Shown here: piece after piece, positions 49,749 through 60,092 of the stretch
Layout: each line of letters starts with the position of its first letter
How positions within the stretch are numbered: the stretch's first letter is position 1
Assembly (NCBI GenBank): GCA_019448385.1
Contig: JAGTXO010000009.1
Location: 1,143,715-1,207,714 of the forward strand
DNA length: 64,000 nt
Reading direction: 5' to 3'
Source of the DNA: Diacronema lutheri
Taxonomy: Eukaryota; Haptophyta; Pavlovophyceae; Pavlovales; Pavlovaceae
Made by a program: the position numbers and the translations under genes
Notes under the pieces: generated by a model
Seen by the model: the letters and a program-made list of their open reading frames with translations, nothing else
Databases searched by the model: none
Told to the model about the DNA's origin: nothing

Positions 49749-50908
49749 ATGCACGCGCACGCGCACGCGCAGCCCACCGGCGCCGCGCACGACGAATGAT
49801 CGCACCAGCAGGGCCACGCCCAGTACGCCAACACCAGTGGCGCGCGCGAGCCCAGCGCGCCCGGCGCGCTCGCTGCTGCGGACGAGCGACTGCTCGGCGT
49901 CGCCGATGCGGCGGAGCCGCCGGCTGAGCGGCGCAAGTCGACAGGCGACTTGCTCTCCGCGCTCCAGCTCGCCGCCGCTGACGGCAGCCTCTCCATCGCG
50001 GCTGGTGGCATTGGCCTGCAGGCACTCGCAGCGCGCTGGCAACAGCCGGGGCAGGCGGCGAGCGAAGCCGTCCGGCGCGCGGCGAACGCGCGCAAGCTCG
50101 ACATCGGCTCGACGAAGCTGCCCGTGCCCCGTCCGGCGGGGTGGGACCGCTTCCACTTCGAGCGCCGACCGGGCGACGACCGCTCTGGCCAGCGCGCCGC
50201 CGCCGCGTACGCGCGGCGTGGGAGCGCAGCCGAGATGGCCGCGCGGCTCGAGAAGAGGCGCGCGCTCTTCTGCGACGAGGCGGTTGCCGCGTCGCTGATG
50301 CGCTTTTGGCGCATGGCTCGGCTGGCGGACGACGACTGTACCGCGCGCATGCTGCGCGAGACGTACGTCGAAGTCTTCGCGCGCATCGGCAAGGCGCTCG
50401 GAGCGGAGCGGACGGCTGGCGGTGGGAGCGACGCGCAGCTGCAGGCGGCCGAACAGGCGCGCGCGCTCGCCGCGGCCGAGTGGGAGGTGGGCGTGGCGGG
50501 GCTCGAGCACGCGGAGGAGGGGATGGACCTGCCCACATTTTGCGGGTCTCAGGCAGGACCTGACGCCGAGTGGCTCAGGCAGGGGCTCGCCGAGCGGCGG
50601 CGACGTGTCGAGCCCACCGCCGGTCGGCTCGAAGCTCCCGGACTCTGCTGTGTCGAGCGCGCACCTCTTCGGCGCGGGTGCTCTCGGCTCGCCCTCGGCG
50701 ATCGGCGCGAGCAGGCCGCGCCGCTCGAGCGGCGCCGGCGGCCGCGCGCCGATGCTGGGCTCGCCGCAGCCGCCGTGCGCGTCATCGGACGCGGCCGGCA
50801 TCGCGCACGCCACGGCCATCGAGCCGAGCGCGGCGCTCGGCGCGCGCACAAGCCGACGCTCGAGCTTCTCCTGGCGGCCCGTGCTCGGCCAGACACCCGT
50901 CTGCCCCA

Positions 50909-50950
<42 letters not shown>

Positions 50951-51234
50951 ACACACACACACATGCTGCGCGCCGGCGCGGCGCGGCGCGTCGAGCGCCG
51001 CGCACCGCTTGCTGGCCGCGGCTCGAGGCATCGCGCGTGCGCGGCGCTTCGCACCTCCGCACCGCCCGTGACCACGACGCCGCGACCGGCGCAAATAGAG
51101 CGCCGCGGGGTAGGCACGTCGCGCACGCGCCGCGTCGGCGCGTGGCTCGCGCCCAAGCTGCGCATCGTGGATGCGTCGAACGCGAGCTGCAGGCGACAGC
51201 AAGAAACCTCGAGGAGACGCGCTTTGCCCGCTGA
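49749..51234 (+). CDS. Multi-exon gene of unknown function, exon limits unresolved
   Basis: The clearest coding stretch is 49803-50580: GHAQYANTSGAREPSAPGALAAADERLLGVADAAEPPAERRKSTGDLLSALQLAAADGSLSIAAGGIGLQALAARW, then LDIGSTKLPVPRPAGWDRFHFERR, then SLMRFWRMARLADDDCTARMLRETYVEVFARIGKALG. This looks like a helical protein of a type common in protists, but I cannot name it. The only upstream in-frame ATG (49749, MHAHAHAQPTGAAHDE) is cut off by TGA at 49797, so either the first exon is elsewhere or the gene is broken. A Ser/Pro-rich part in another frame follows (50585-50900). Then comes a C40/(CA)n intron at about 50910-50964 and a last exon ending CVERELQATARNLEETRFAR at 51234. Confidence 0.5.
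50910..50964 (+). repeat. Poly(C) run of about 40 followed by a (CA)n microsatellite
   Basis: A C homopolymer is followed directly by ACACACACACAC. A similar C-run plus CA array stands at about 3625-3666. Both lie in introns. Confidence 0.95.
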
Positions 51235-51361
51235 GATGTGACCGAGCGTAGCACGAGCAGCCGCGGCGCACTCCAGACCATGCGCATCTCGCTCCCGCGC
51301 GCCCGAGGGATGTCTTGCGCGGGGGCGGGAATTCAAAGAATTGAATCTTTATTTCTTAAGT

Positions 51362-53574
51362 ATGGTACCCGCACGACAAAACGAATCTCGAAACGCTGTG
51401 GCATCCCCAGGGCGGGCATTTGCTTGTGGCGACCAGAATTGGGGTCGTCGTCGCGCGCGGGCGCTGCGCGAGGCCATGCTGCACGCGTACAAGCGCGAGC
51501 TGCGCACAAACCTCGCCAAGCAGCTCGTCACAATTCGCCAATCCGAGCTCGACTACTACACGACCAACATCTCGACGATTGGCACGCAGTCGGCGCTGCT
51601 CGCCGGCTTTGCGTTCAGCATCCTCGCGAGCCACTCGTCGAGCAGCGTGCTCACGTCGCTGTACGCGTACACCGCGAGCAAGAGGCGCTCATCGTCATTT
51701 GTCATACTCGACGCCGAGTGGCTCAGGCAGGACCTGCTCGACGGCCGCCAGATCATCCTGCTGCTGATGGAGATGGTCTACCTCGTCTCGACCGCGCTCG
51801 GTGCGCGCGGCGCCGCCCGCCGTCGCCGGCCGAGCGAAGGGCATGGGGGAGCGCGCGCGGGCGACGGAGCAGCAGCAAGCTGCGCTCGCGCCGTCTGTTG
51901 CGCCACGCCACCGTCCTTGGCCTCCGCGGCGCGCCGCGCGCTCACCGACGCACCCGTGCGCGCTGCGCGCGCGGCGACACAGCCATGGGCTCGACGCTGT
52001 ACACGCTGTATGTCTCGCTGATCAGCACAATCCTCGGCCCTAACCTCGCGCTGCGCGGTCCCGAGGGCTCGGTCGACCGCGCAGTCGTAGGCCTGGCGGA
52101 TGTGAACCGCGAGGTGATCGTCACGTTTCGTCACTCGATCATTATGTTCTATGTGATCGTCATCTCGAACGTGAGGCGCCGCGCTGCGCTGCGCCGAGGC
52201 GAAGCGAAGCGAGGCGAGGCCACGCGCGCGGGCGCGGCGCGGCGGGTGCCGCGTGCGTTGCATGGGGGCCAGCTCGGGCGGATGCAGCGGTGGGCGTGCG
52301 CGCTCGCGCGCGGTGCGCCGACGGGTGGGCGGCGGACTCTTGCGCGCGCGCGGCGCGTGACCTGCTGCACGCGCGCGCCGCCCCACCCGGCCGCGCAGAG
52401 CTTCCTCAACTTCCACCTGCTCGCGAGCAGCGTGTGCTTTGTGCTGCTGTTGGGCATGATGGCGTACATTGGGCGGGGCGCGCAATCGGTCGTAACCGAG
52501 TCCGAACTCAGTGCGAGTGCGATTACGACCGGCCACCTCGAGCCCGACCTGCTCGCCGCTCAGGAGCGGTACGCGGCGATGGGCCGCATCGTCGAGAGCT
52601 CGCCGCCGAGGCCACAACGCACGCCCGCCGCCGACGCGCCCGCCGCCGCGCCCGAGGGCGCGCCGCTGGCGACGCGCCCGCCGCCGCCGCCGCTCGCGCC
52701 GCCGCACCGCGCGTCGGCGGCCGTGCGCCGCGGCTCGGCGCTGCGCGACCCGACGGCGCCGTCCGCCGCGCGCCGCCCGTCGGCGTCGAAGCGGCGCGTC
52801 AGCCTTCTCCTCCCGTCCGCGCCGCGCCTGTCGCTCCGCTCGTCGGGCCGGCTGTCCGGAGGGCGCGCCAAGCCGAAGCCGGACTCGGATGCGGGGTCGC
52901 TCGGCGGCGCGCGCGGCGCTTGCGGCGCGTCCGCCGCCGGCGGGCTCGCCGCCGCGTCGGCGCCGCCGCGTCCGCTCGCGCTCGAGCGTTCGCCTTCGCT
53001 GCTCGCGACGCTGCTCGCGCCGCCCAGGCGCAAGGCGGCGTCGAGCGAGGCGGCCATCTCCGTCCTCGCCGACGCGGCGCACGAGATGCGGCCTGACAGG
53101 TGCGACCGTTCGCTCATGCCGACGGCGACCGCGCAGCGCATGCTGCACGTCGTGCAGGGCCCGCGGCTCGGCGAGGCGCGCGTGCCCAACGACGCGGACC
53201 TCTTCGTCCGCCCGAATGGTCACGGCGCGTGGCTCTTTGGCTCGGACGTGGCCGCGGCCGTGCCCGGCCCGGCGGTGGTCGTCGTGCGCCCGCAGAGCGC
53301 GCGCGTGGCCAACACGCGCGCGCGGCCGATCGCCGCCGTCGCGCCGCCGCGCCCGCCGCCGCGCGCAACGGCTGCGCCGACGACGGCCGGCCACGGCACG
53401 CCGGCGTCGCGTTCGCCTTCACCGCGCGCGCGCGCGGCGACGGTGTCGCGCCGCGAGGATGAGCCGCGCCCGCCGCCAGCCGAGGGCGCGATGCCGGTGC
53501 ACGCGCGCCCCCCCGCGCTCCGGCGCACGATCACGCCGTTCGTCGCGTGCGCGGCGCGGACGGTCGAGATTTGA
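51362..53574 (+). CDS. Orai/CRAC-like multi-TM membrane protein
   Basis: Exons 51362-51800, 51983-52170 and 52399-53574 give about 600 residues. Blocks: KRELRTNLAKQLVTIRQSELDYYTTNISTIGTQSALLAGFAFSILASHSS (TM1), LLDGRQIILLLMEMVYLVSTALA-MGSTLYTLYVSLISTILGPNLALRGPEGSVDRAV (TM2), and VIVTFRHSIIMFYVIVISN-SFLNFHLLASSVCFVLLLGMMAYIG (TM3/4). The TQSALLAGF and GPNLALRGPEGS motifs mark a protist family with four helices that I associate with Orai-type channels; a calcium-entry role is inference. About 330 C-terminal residues are Ala/Pro/Arg-rich and disordered. Introns (182 and 228 nt) have donors GTGCGC and GTGAGG. The start could instead be Met at 51476. Confidence 0.7.
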
Positions 53575-53691
53575 ACGGGGCTGCGTTGCCGACCCGTGCC
53601 ACAGCGAGCACAACCCTCTTCTCCTTTGTTTGCCACCCTTAATTGATGAGCCCCCCCTCTCCCAGCTGTACGTGTGTTCAAAATCAAGAGA

Positions 53692-54891
53692 CTAGACAAA
53701 AGTCATTAGGCGTCTTCGCACGCCCACCACTGCCGCACCGCTGCCTAAAGTCGACGCGTGCGCGGCGCGCCGCGTGCCCGCGCGCGCGAAGCCGCCGCTC
53801 CTGCGCGCGGCCTCGCGCTGCAAGGGGTGGCGTCCCGGCCGCGGGCCGGCGCCGGCGGCCGGCGTCACGTCCGTGCGCGCCTCGCGACAGCGCCGCCACC
53901 AGCGCCGCCAGCTCGACGCGAGCGGCGCGGGCGCGCGCAACGCGAGGGCAGCGGACGGTCGCTTGGGCGCAGCGTGGCTGCGCGCTGCGGCGCGGCGGCA
54001 CAGCCGCGCAAAGCCGAGCGCGACGCGCGCGCACGCGGCTGCGTGGCGGCGCGCGTCGTCCACTCGCGCGTCGCGCGCGCGCAACGCGAGCCGCCAGACG
54101 GCCGCGCAGCCGGCACGCGCGCGCGCGCGCGCGCGCAGCGTGGCGACGCGCGCACCGGCCGGCTGGCGCGCGCGCCACGCGCGGAGCGCAGCGCGGCACC
54201 GCCGCCGAGTGCGCGCCGTCGCGGCGCTCGCAAAGGCGTCCACTGGCGCGCGCTCGGGCGCAGCGACGGCGCTCGCGCGCGGCAGCTCGCGCCGCAGCCC
54301 ACCGAGCCGCGCGGCGGCGAGCCGCTCCGCGTGCGCGCGCATCGCGCCGTCGGCCGCACGCGCACGCGCCGCGCCCCCACGCGCCACGCGCCGCCAGCGC
54401 GCGCATGCCGCGCGCGCGGCAACGGCGGCTGTGGCGGCGGCGCGAATGGCGAGCGAGCGGCGCCAGCGCGCCAGCGCGGCGCGCTCCGCGCTCCGCGGCG
54501 TCGGCTTCCGTAGCGCCGACGCCGCACCGGCCCGCCAGTGACGCAGCGCCGCGCGGCGCGCGGCAGCGGGCCACGCAGCGCGGCCGAGCGCACGCATCTG
54601 GCGCTTCGCCCGCGCGCGATCGAGCAGCCGCCGTAGCGCACGCGCGCGCCGCGCGCGCGCGGCGCGGCCGGCGCGCAGCTCGTCGCGCCACGCGCGCGCC
54701 GCGCGCTCGCGCCACGCGAGCAGCACCTCCACCGCGCGCCGGCGTGCGCGCCGACGCTGCGAGTTGCGCGTAAATGGGCCGGACGAGCCCCACCAGCGCT
54801 CGCCCGGCGGCGCGGCCGCCGCGCGCACGAGCGCCGCCCACCCTCGGACGAGCAGCCTGTTGGCCTCGCCCCTACTAATAATAAGCCCCAT
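53692..54891 (-). CDS. Sfi1-like Trp/Arg-rich repeat protein (putative centrin binding)
   Basis: Open from ATG at 54891 (MGLIISRGEANRLLVRGWAALVRA) to TAG at 53692, 399 residues. Helical repeats with an AxxxWRxxA core recur: AVEVLLAWRERAARAWRDEL, AALRHWRAGA, AALARWRRSLA, ACARWRRVA, AALRAWRARQ, AAVWRLALRA and SSWRRWWRR. Sfi1 repeats of this form wind into one long helix that binds centrins at spindle poles and basal bodies. The very high Ala/Arg content makes the reading frame less certain than usual. The Trp periodicity exists only in this frame. MGLIIS could be myristoylated. An A-rich stretch upstream (54915-54965) is a plausible promoter. Confidence 0.6.
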   Translation of the reverse strand: MGLIISRGEANRLLVRGWAALVRAAAAPPGERWWGSSGPFTRNSQRRRARRRAVEVLLAWRERAARAWRDELRAGRAARARRARALRRLLDRARAKRQMRALGRAAWPAAARRAALRHWRAGAASALRKPTPRSAERAALARWRRSLAIRAAATAAVAARAACARWRRVARGGAARARAADGAMRAHAERLAAARLGGLRRELPRASAVAAPERAPVDAFASAATARTRRRCRAALRAWRARQPAGARVATLRARARARAGCAAVWRLALRARDARVDDARRHAAACARVALGFARLCRRAAARSHAAPKRPSAALALRAPAPLASSWRRWWRRCREARTDVTPAAGAGPRPGRHPLQREAARRSGGFARAGTRRAAHASTLGSGAAVVGVRRRLMTFV

Positions 54892-55335
54892 GACATGCGC
54901 GTTCTTCGCGCGCGAAAAACGCAAAAACCGAAAAAACTCGAAAAAGCCCGCTCGAAAAAGCCGCTGGGACCCAGGCGGCCAGGCCAGCCGGCGGACTTGA
55001 AGCCGAACACCTCCATCGTCAACCTAGTGGAGGTGGCCGATGCGGATGTTCTGAACTCGACGCCGTCCCCGTGACCCACTGTTTTCAGCTGAATGTTTCC
55101 GCATTTTTTCGGCATGCATTTCGTCGAGGCCTCCTCGGCGTCGGGCGTCCGGCAAAGGATGTGAACTACGTCATTCCCGTGTGCACGCACAGCACGTGGC
55201 CCGCTGCCACTCGACGCAGCACTGCTGCTGGGCGCGGTGCAAGGCCGAGCCCCATGCGGCGCGCGCCCGGCGCGCGCCCGGCGCGCGCCCGGCGCGCGCC
55301 GCGCAAGTTTGGCCGAACTGTCGGCGGCGGGCGAC
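54892..55335. other. 444-bp interval without a supported gene
   Basis: Contains an A-rich stretch (54915-54965), a CCACCTCCA/TGGAGGTGG hairpin (about 55008-55040) and GGCGCGCGCC-type tandem units (55260-55305). On the minus strand a short frame reads MPKKCGNIQLKTVGHGDGVEFRTSAS; I cannot link it to a family. Confidence 0.4.
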
Positions 55336-55617
55336 TTACTGCTCGCCGCCACCCTGCGCGTTCCCCTGCTTGTCGTTGTTCTGCAACAGGTAGGTCGCGA
55401 GCCACTCCACCGGGTTGGGCGGCCGTTCCTTGACGAGCGCGGAGAGCGCAGTGAGCAGCGGCGGGACGACCGTTTGGTCGAGGTACGCGCGGATGGGCAG
55501 CTGTGCGACCTGGCCCTGCGTCGGCTTGGCAGCCGCCGACGTGTCCGCGACGGCGCCCTGCTCGGACCCCGCCGCCTGGCCCATCGGCTCGTCGGTGGGC
55601 TCGGACGCGTCGGCCAT
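55336..55617 (-). CDS. DPY30: DPY30 domain protein
   Basis: Single exon of 93 residues. The C-terminal half, [43 protein letters not shown], is a full DPY30 motif. This X-type four-helix bundle docks onto amphipathic helices. DPY30 is a core subunit of COMPASS/MLL H3K4 methyltransferases; the same domain occurs in radial-spoke proteins of flagella. The short acidic N-terminus fits the nuclear form, but the sequence alone does not decide. The length is normal for the family (about 99 residues in human). Confidence 0.92.
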   Translation of the reverse strand: MADASEPTDEPMGQAAGSEQGAVADTSAAAKPTQGQVAQLPIRAYLDQTVVPPLLTALSALVKERPPNPVEWLATYLLQNNDKQGNAQGGGEQ

Positions 55618-55760
55618 GGCAAACGAGTCGCAACTGCTCGTCGCGCTGCTGGTCCGGTTCTAGCGGTGCCTCGGTCCGGGTGGAAAATTGGCGCGGGTCA
55701 AACCGGCACGATGGAAGTTGGAACCTGCTCGGATGGGCGGCGCTCACAGCCAAGCGGCGG

Positions 55761-57395
55761 TCACAGGCGGAATGTGGGCGCCTGCCGCTTCCACTCGGCG
55801 GCGGCTTCGTACATGACGCGCGGCGCGAACTCCTTGTACGGATCGTCTTCGCGCCGCTGCAGCAGCCACTGCAGCGCGCGCTCGAGCTCGGCGCGCACCT
55901 CGCGGTAGGCGGCGGCGCTCGCGGCCGCATCGCGCGGGTCGAGCGAGCCCGCGTCGAGCGGGCGCCCAAAGCAAAAGTAATAGCGGCGCGGCGGCAGCGC
56001 GGGCAGCGCAAGCGGCGTGACGAACGTCTCGCCCGCGCGCGCGCGCGGCACGCCCTCCGCCGCGCGCCGCACGGCGTCGCCAATCCCGGCGGGAAGCGCG
56101 AGGATCTCGTCCGAGTCTGCAAGCAGCTCGACGCCGTCCTCCGCACCGACCGCGGCTACGGGGATGACGAGCGCGTTCGCGCGCGCGGCGATGCGCACAA
56201 AGTCAGACGCACCGTCCGCTTCGGGCCAGAAGAGGCGGTAGCGCTCGCCCTTGCGCTTGAACGCCTCGCGGATGCCTGCGACGCGGCCACGCGCGCGCGC
56301 GGTGCAGCGCGCGTGCAGCCGGGTCGGCACGCGCGCACGGGCGGCGCGCTCGCGCGGGCGCTCGCGCGCGTGCGTGTGTGCGCGCGCACCTCCCGGGTAG
56401 AGGAGGGCCGCCTCGTTGCGCTGCAGCAGGCGGAGCAGGTTGCGCGCCGAGACGGGCACGGCGCCAAACGTCGCAAAATCGAGCGCCGAGCCGCCGAGCG
56501 CACCGCCCTTGCCGCCGGCCGCGAGGCCGCCGAGGTTGCGCGGAGGGACGGCGGTGCGCGTGGCGCCGCCGCGCGCGCCAGCCGCGCCCCCCGCCGCGCC
56601 GCCGTCGCGCAGCTCGCCTGCGCCCGGCACGCCGCCGTTGGGCGCGCGCTCGGCCGTCGGCTCGGCGCCCGTCGGCCCACCCGCGCGGAATGCGACTGGG
56701 TGGGCGAGGCCGCGCGCGAGGATGCCGCGGGTGACGAGGAGCTCCTCGACGAGGAGCGGCAGGTCGGTGACGCCGAAGAGCTGATGGTTGCCCACGAAGA
56801 GCACGGGGCGATCGAGCGATGGCGTCGCGCCTCCGCCACGTGCGCGCGGCTTGGGCAGCGCCGAGAGCCCGGGCACGCGCTGGCCGGAGGGGAGCGTCGA
56901 GAAGAAGCGCGGCGAGACGAGACGGCGGAGCGGCTCGAGCGCGCGCGACGCCGCCTCGACCTGCTCGTCCGTCGGGTGCGTGAAGCTCGTCACATAGTCG
57001 TACTGCCTCGGCAGCGGCATCGACAGGACGCGCTCGCGCTCGAAGATGGACGCGAGGTCGACGGCCGTCTCGATGAGCGGCGCGTGGCCCGCGCCCTCGA
57101 GGAGCCGCACGCGCGCGCCGAGCAGCCGCGACGCGATCGCGCGCGCCGCCTGCGGGGCGGGCAGCACGTTGTCGGCGGTGGACGCGAGCACGAGCGCGGG
57201 CACGCGCACGGCGGACCAGTCCTTGCGGTCGACGGCGGCGGCGTGCTCGTCAAGCTGGCGCAACCGGAATGCGAGCGTGCGCTGCGGTAGCGCGCGCGGC
57301 AGCTGCTCGAGCGACGGCAGCATCTCGCCCAGCCGGCGCGCGATGAGCTGCGGGCTCGCCCAGCCCGCCGCGCCCGCGTCTGCGCCCGCGCCCGA

Positions 57396-57428
<33 letters not shown>

Positions 57429-58447
57429 AATCGGCGGCGGACCGGCTGAGCTGTCGGCGGACGCGGCGGGCGGTGGTGGCGCGGCGGCGGCCGCGGTGCC
57501 CTCCGCCGCCGGCTCGGCCGCGCCCGCGTCCGCAGGCGTGGCCGGCGGCTGCGCGTCGAGCCGCAGGTCGAGGAGGCGAAGCGGGTTCGCGAGGAGGGGC
57601 GAGAGCACGCCGGGTAGCGCGTCGTACAGGCTGGCGGGCAGCTGCTCGAGCGCGGAGGCGAGCGAGGGCCACGGCGTGCGGCCGATCACCGTCGCCGGGT
57701 TGATGAGCACCTGACGCGGGCGGGCGGGCGGGCGGGCGCGGCCGCGTGGGCGCGAGCGGCGCGAGCGGCGCGCGGCACGCGGCGCGTGGCGCGCGCGCGC
57801 ACGAGGCAGGCGAGGCCCGTGTCCGTGCCGTTCGCGCCAAGCGTGAGCGCCGCGTCGAGCGCGACGACGCCGCCAAACGACTCACCCATCAACACGACGC
57901 GCGAGCCGCGCGCGCGCAGGCGCGCGACCTCCTCGCGCACCAGCGCGCTCAGCTCGGGCGCGGGCGTGCGGTCGTCGGGCGCGACGCGGAGAACGCGCAC
58001 ATCGTAGGTGGGCTCGAGGCGTGCGAGCTGCTTTGACAGCGTGTACCCCGATAGCTCGATCCCTGGCACGTACACGAGCGTCGGGCGAGGCGGTGCGGCG
58101 CCGGCGGCCACGCGCGCGCGCAGCCGCGCCGCGTGCTCGGCGCACGCGTCGGGCGGCGAGAAGAAGGAGGGCGGGCCGTCGGGCATCAGGTACGAGTTCA
58201 GATCGCTCGGCGGCGCATACGCGCCGGCGGCCGCCGCCGGCGGCCCCTCACCGCGCGCCTCGTCGGCGAGCGCGGAACGCGCGACGCGCGCGGCGGCCGC
58301 GCGCGCGCGCGTTGAGCGCGCGCGTCCGAGCGGCGCGGTGGCGGAGGCGGCGGCGGCGGCGGCAATTACAGCGGCGGGCGCGCGCGCGAGCGCGAGCAGC
58401 GAGAGCGCCGCCCCAACGCCCGCCGCGGCCCGTGCGCGCCGCGCCAT
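55761..58447 (-). CDS. Phytyl ester synthase / diacylglycerol acyltransferase-like (plastid)
   Basis: Exons 58447-57803, 57710-56390 and 56275-55761 give 826 residues. The N-terminus MARRARAAAGVGAALSLLALARA is a signal-type sequence. The alpha/beta-hydrolase part shows PTLVYVPGIELSGYTLSKQL, VVLMGESFGGVVALDAAL (nucleophile elbow), PALVLASTADNVLP and LLEGAGHAPL. The acyltransferase part shows PVLFVGNHQLFGVTDLPLLVEELL, ALLYPGG-IREAFKRKGERYRLFWPE and FVRIAARANALVIPVAAVGAEDG. This order matches plant PES1/PES2, which store phytol and fatty acids released from chlorophyll and galactolipids in plastoglobules. Introns are 92 nt and 114 nt, both with donor GTGCGC. An upstream in-frame ATG at 58516 would overlap the start codon of the divergent F-box gene. 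Confidence 0.9.
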
Positions 58448-58514
58448 CCGCGCGGTTGCTTGCAGCCGGGCCGGCGGCCAGCGGCGCAACACCGCACCGA
58501 CAGAAGAAGAAAGC

Positions 58515-59672
58515 ATGGCGGGGCCTCTGTGGCTCTGGATCGCCGCGGCCGTCGCGTCGGCGGTGCTGCCCGCGCTCATCTTCGTGGTGCTCTACGCGTG
58601 GCAGCAGCCGCATGGCGGAATGGTGGGCGACCTGGCCGCGCGCCTCTCGCCGCGCGAGGCGGCGGCCGCCAAGGCAGCAAGCGACGCGCGGCGCGCGCGC
58701 GTGGCGGCGCGCGCGGCGCAGTGGCCGACGTGCAGCGTCGGCGGCGTGCTCGTGCCATTCGAGCTGGTCGAGCGGATCATCGGGCTCGTTGACGACGATA
58801 TTGCGCGCTGGTGCGCCGCCGCCGTGTGCCGCTGCTGGCGCGAGGCGAGCCGCGGCAGCGTCGCGCCGATCGGCTCGCGCCGCGCGCTCGGCGCACGCGG
58901 CTCGCGCAGCCTCGCCGCGCTGCTGCGCGCGCGCGAGGCGGTCGGGCTCGAGTTGCGCGGGCCGGCGCGCGCGCTCGGTGGCGAGGCGCTCCGCGCGCTC
59001 CTCGTCGGCTCGCTTCGTCCGCCGCTCCTCACGCGCGCGCTGCTGAGCGGCGCGGCGGGCGTGTGCGAGGACGCCCTCGCGCCGCGCGACGAGTACGACG
59101 ACGGCGACGACGGCGGCGACGACGGAGGCGGCGCGGCGACGGAGATGGACGGGATGGCCGCGCAGCCGCTCGAGGTGGTCGACGCCTCGTTCACCGCATT
59201 CGGCGACGGCTGCGTGCGCGCGCTGCTGCTGCCGGCCGGCGGCGCGCTGCGCGAGCTGCGCCTCGCGCACTGCGCCGCGCTGAGCGAGCACGGGCTGGGC
59301 GAGCTGGCGCACGGCTGCCGCGGGCTGGAGGTGCTCGAGCTGCGCTTCTGCCGCGGCCTCGTCGCGTGCGTCCACCTCGAGCCCCTTCTCTCCAATTGCG
59401 CGCGCACGCTACGCGAGCTCGACCTGTCCGGGCTGCCCGTTGGCGACGAGCACGTGCGGCGCATGGCAACGGTCGCGCGGGCGCTGCGCTGCGTGCGCCT
59501 GTTCGGCTGCGCGCGCGTGGGCGCGGGCGCGGCGGGTGGGCTGCTCGCGCTGCCCGAGCTCGCCGAGCTCGACCTCGGAAACTGCGCGCTTCTCGCGCCG
59601 CCGGCCGCGAGCCGCGGCGCGGCCGCCGCCGCGCTCGCCGCCGAGCGCGCGGCCGAGCTGCTCGCGCGCGTC

Positions 59673-59711
<39 letters not shown>

Positions 59712-59996
59712 CCATGCGCACTCGTTTCGCTCGGTCTCTTCCGCGTGGCCACTGACGAGCTGCTCGGCGCGCTCGCGCTCGCGCCCGCGCTCGCAGCGGG
59801 GCTGCGCGTGCTCGACGTGCGCGGCTGCGCGCGGCTGAGCGGTGCGACGGTCGAGAAGCTCGGCGCACTGCGCGCGCTGCGCGTGCTCGAGCTGCAGGCG
59901 AGCGGCCTCGCCGCGCATCACGACGCGCTTGCCGCCGCGCTGCCGCGCTGCGAGCTGCGCGTCGGCCGCGCGCGCGCCGCGCGCCGAGACTGCTGA
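58515..59996 (+). CDS. Membrane-anchored F-box/LRR protein
   Basis: Single exon of 493 residues. A signal anchor opens the chain (LWLWIAAAVASAVLPALIFVVLYAW). VLVPFELVERIIGLVDDDIARWCAAAVCRCWREAS is an F-box-like motif. Leucine-rich repeats of the AMN1/SKP2 type follow: LRELRLAHCAALSEHGLGELAHGCRGLEVLELRFCRGL, LRELDLSGLPVGDEHVRRMATVARALRCVRLFGCARV, LPELAELDLGNC and LRVLDVRGCARLSGATVEKLGALRALRVLELQASGL. F-box proteins link substrates to SCF ubiquitin ligases. A Trp-rich membrane anchor before an F-box is uncommon. Asp/Gly-rich and GAGAGAG inserts interrupt the repeats. The ATG lies in CATG, shared with the minus-strand alternative start. Confidence 0.75.
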
Positions 59997-60092
59997 GCCG
60001 CGCCACCATGCCGAGTCATGAGTCATAACTGTTATGAACCACGCTCGGCACTTTCCGCGAGCCCACCGGCAACCCCTAAAAGACTCCACCGA

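Noticed and set aside
49590-51287. A 565-codon minus-strand frame
   Set aside because: Antisense to a frame with better amino-acid pattern (helices, Trp/Phe/Tyr spacing) on the plus strand, and it runs through a poly(C)/(CA)n tract.
54000-54550. Plus-strand Arg/Ala frames opposite the Sfi1-like gene
   Set aside because: They lack the Trp periodicity found on the minus strand and look like random GC-rich translation.
55260-55305. GGCGCGCGCC tandem units as a CpG-type origin or operator
   Set aside because: Only four or five short units, likely a simple-sequence expansion; nothing links them to replication or regulation.
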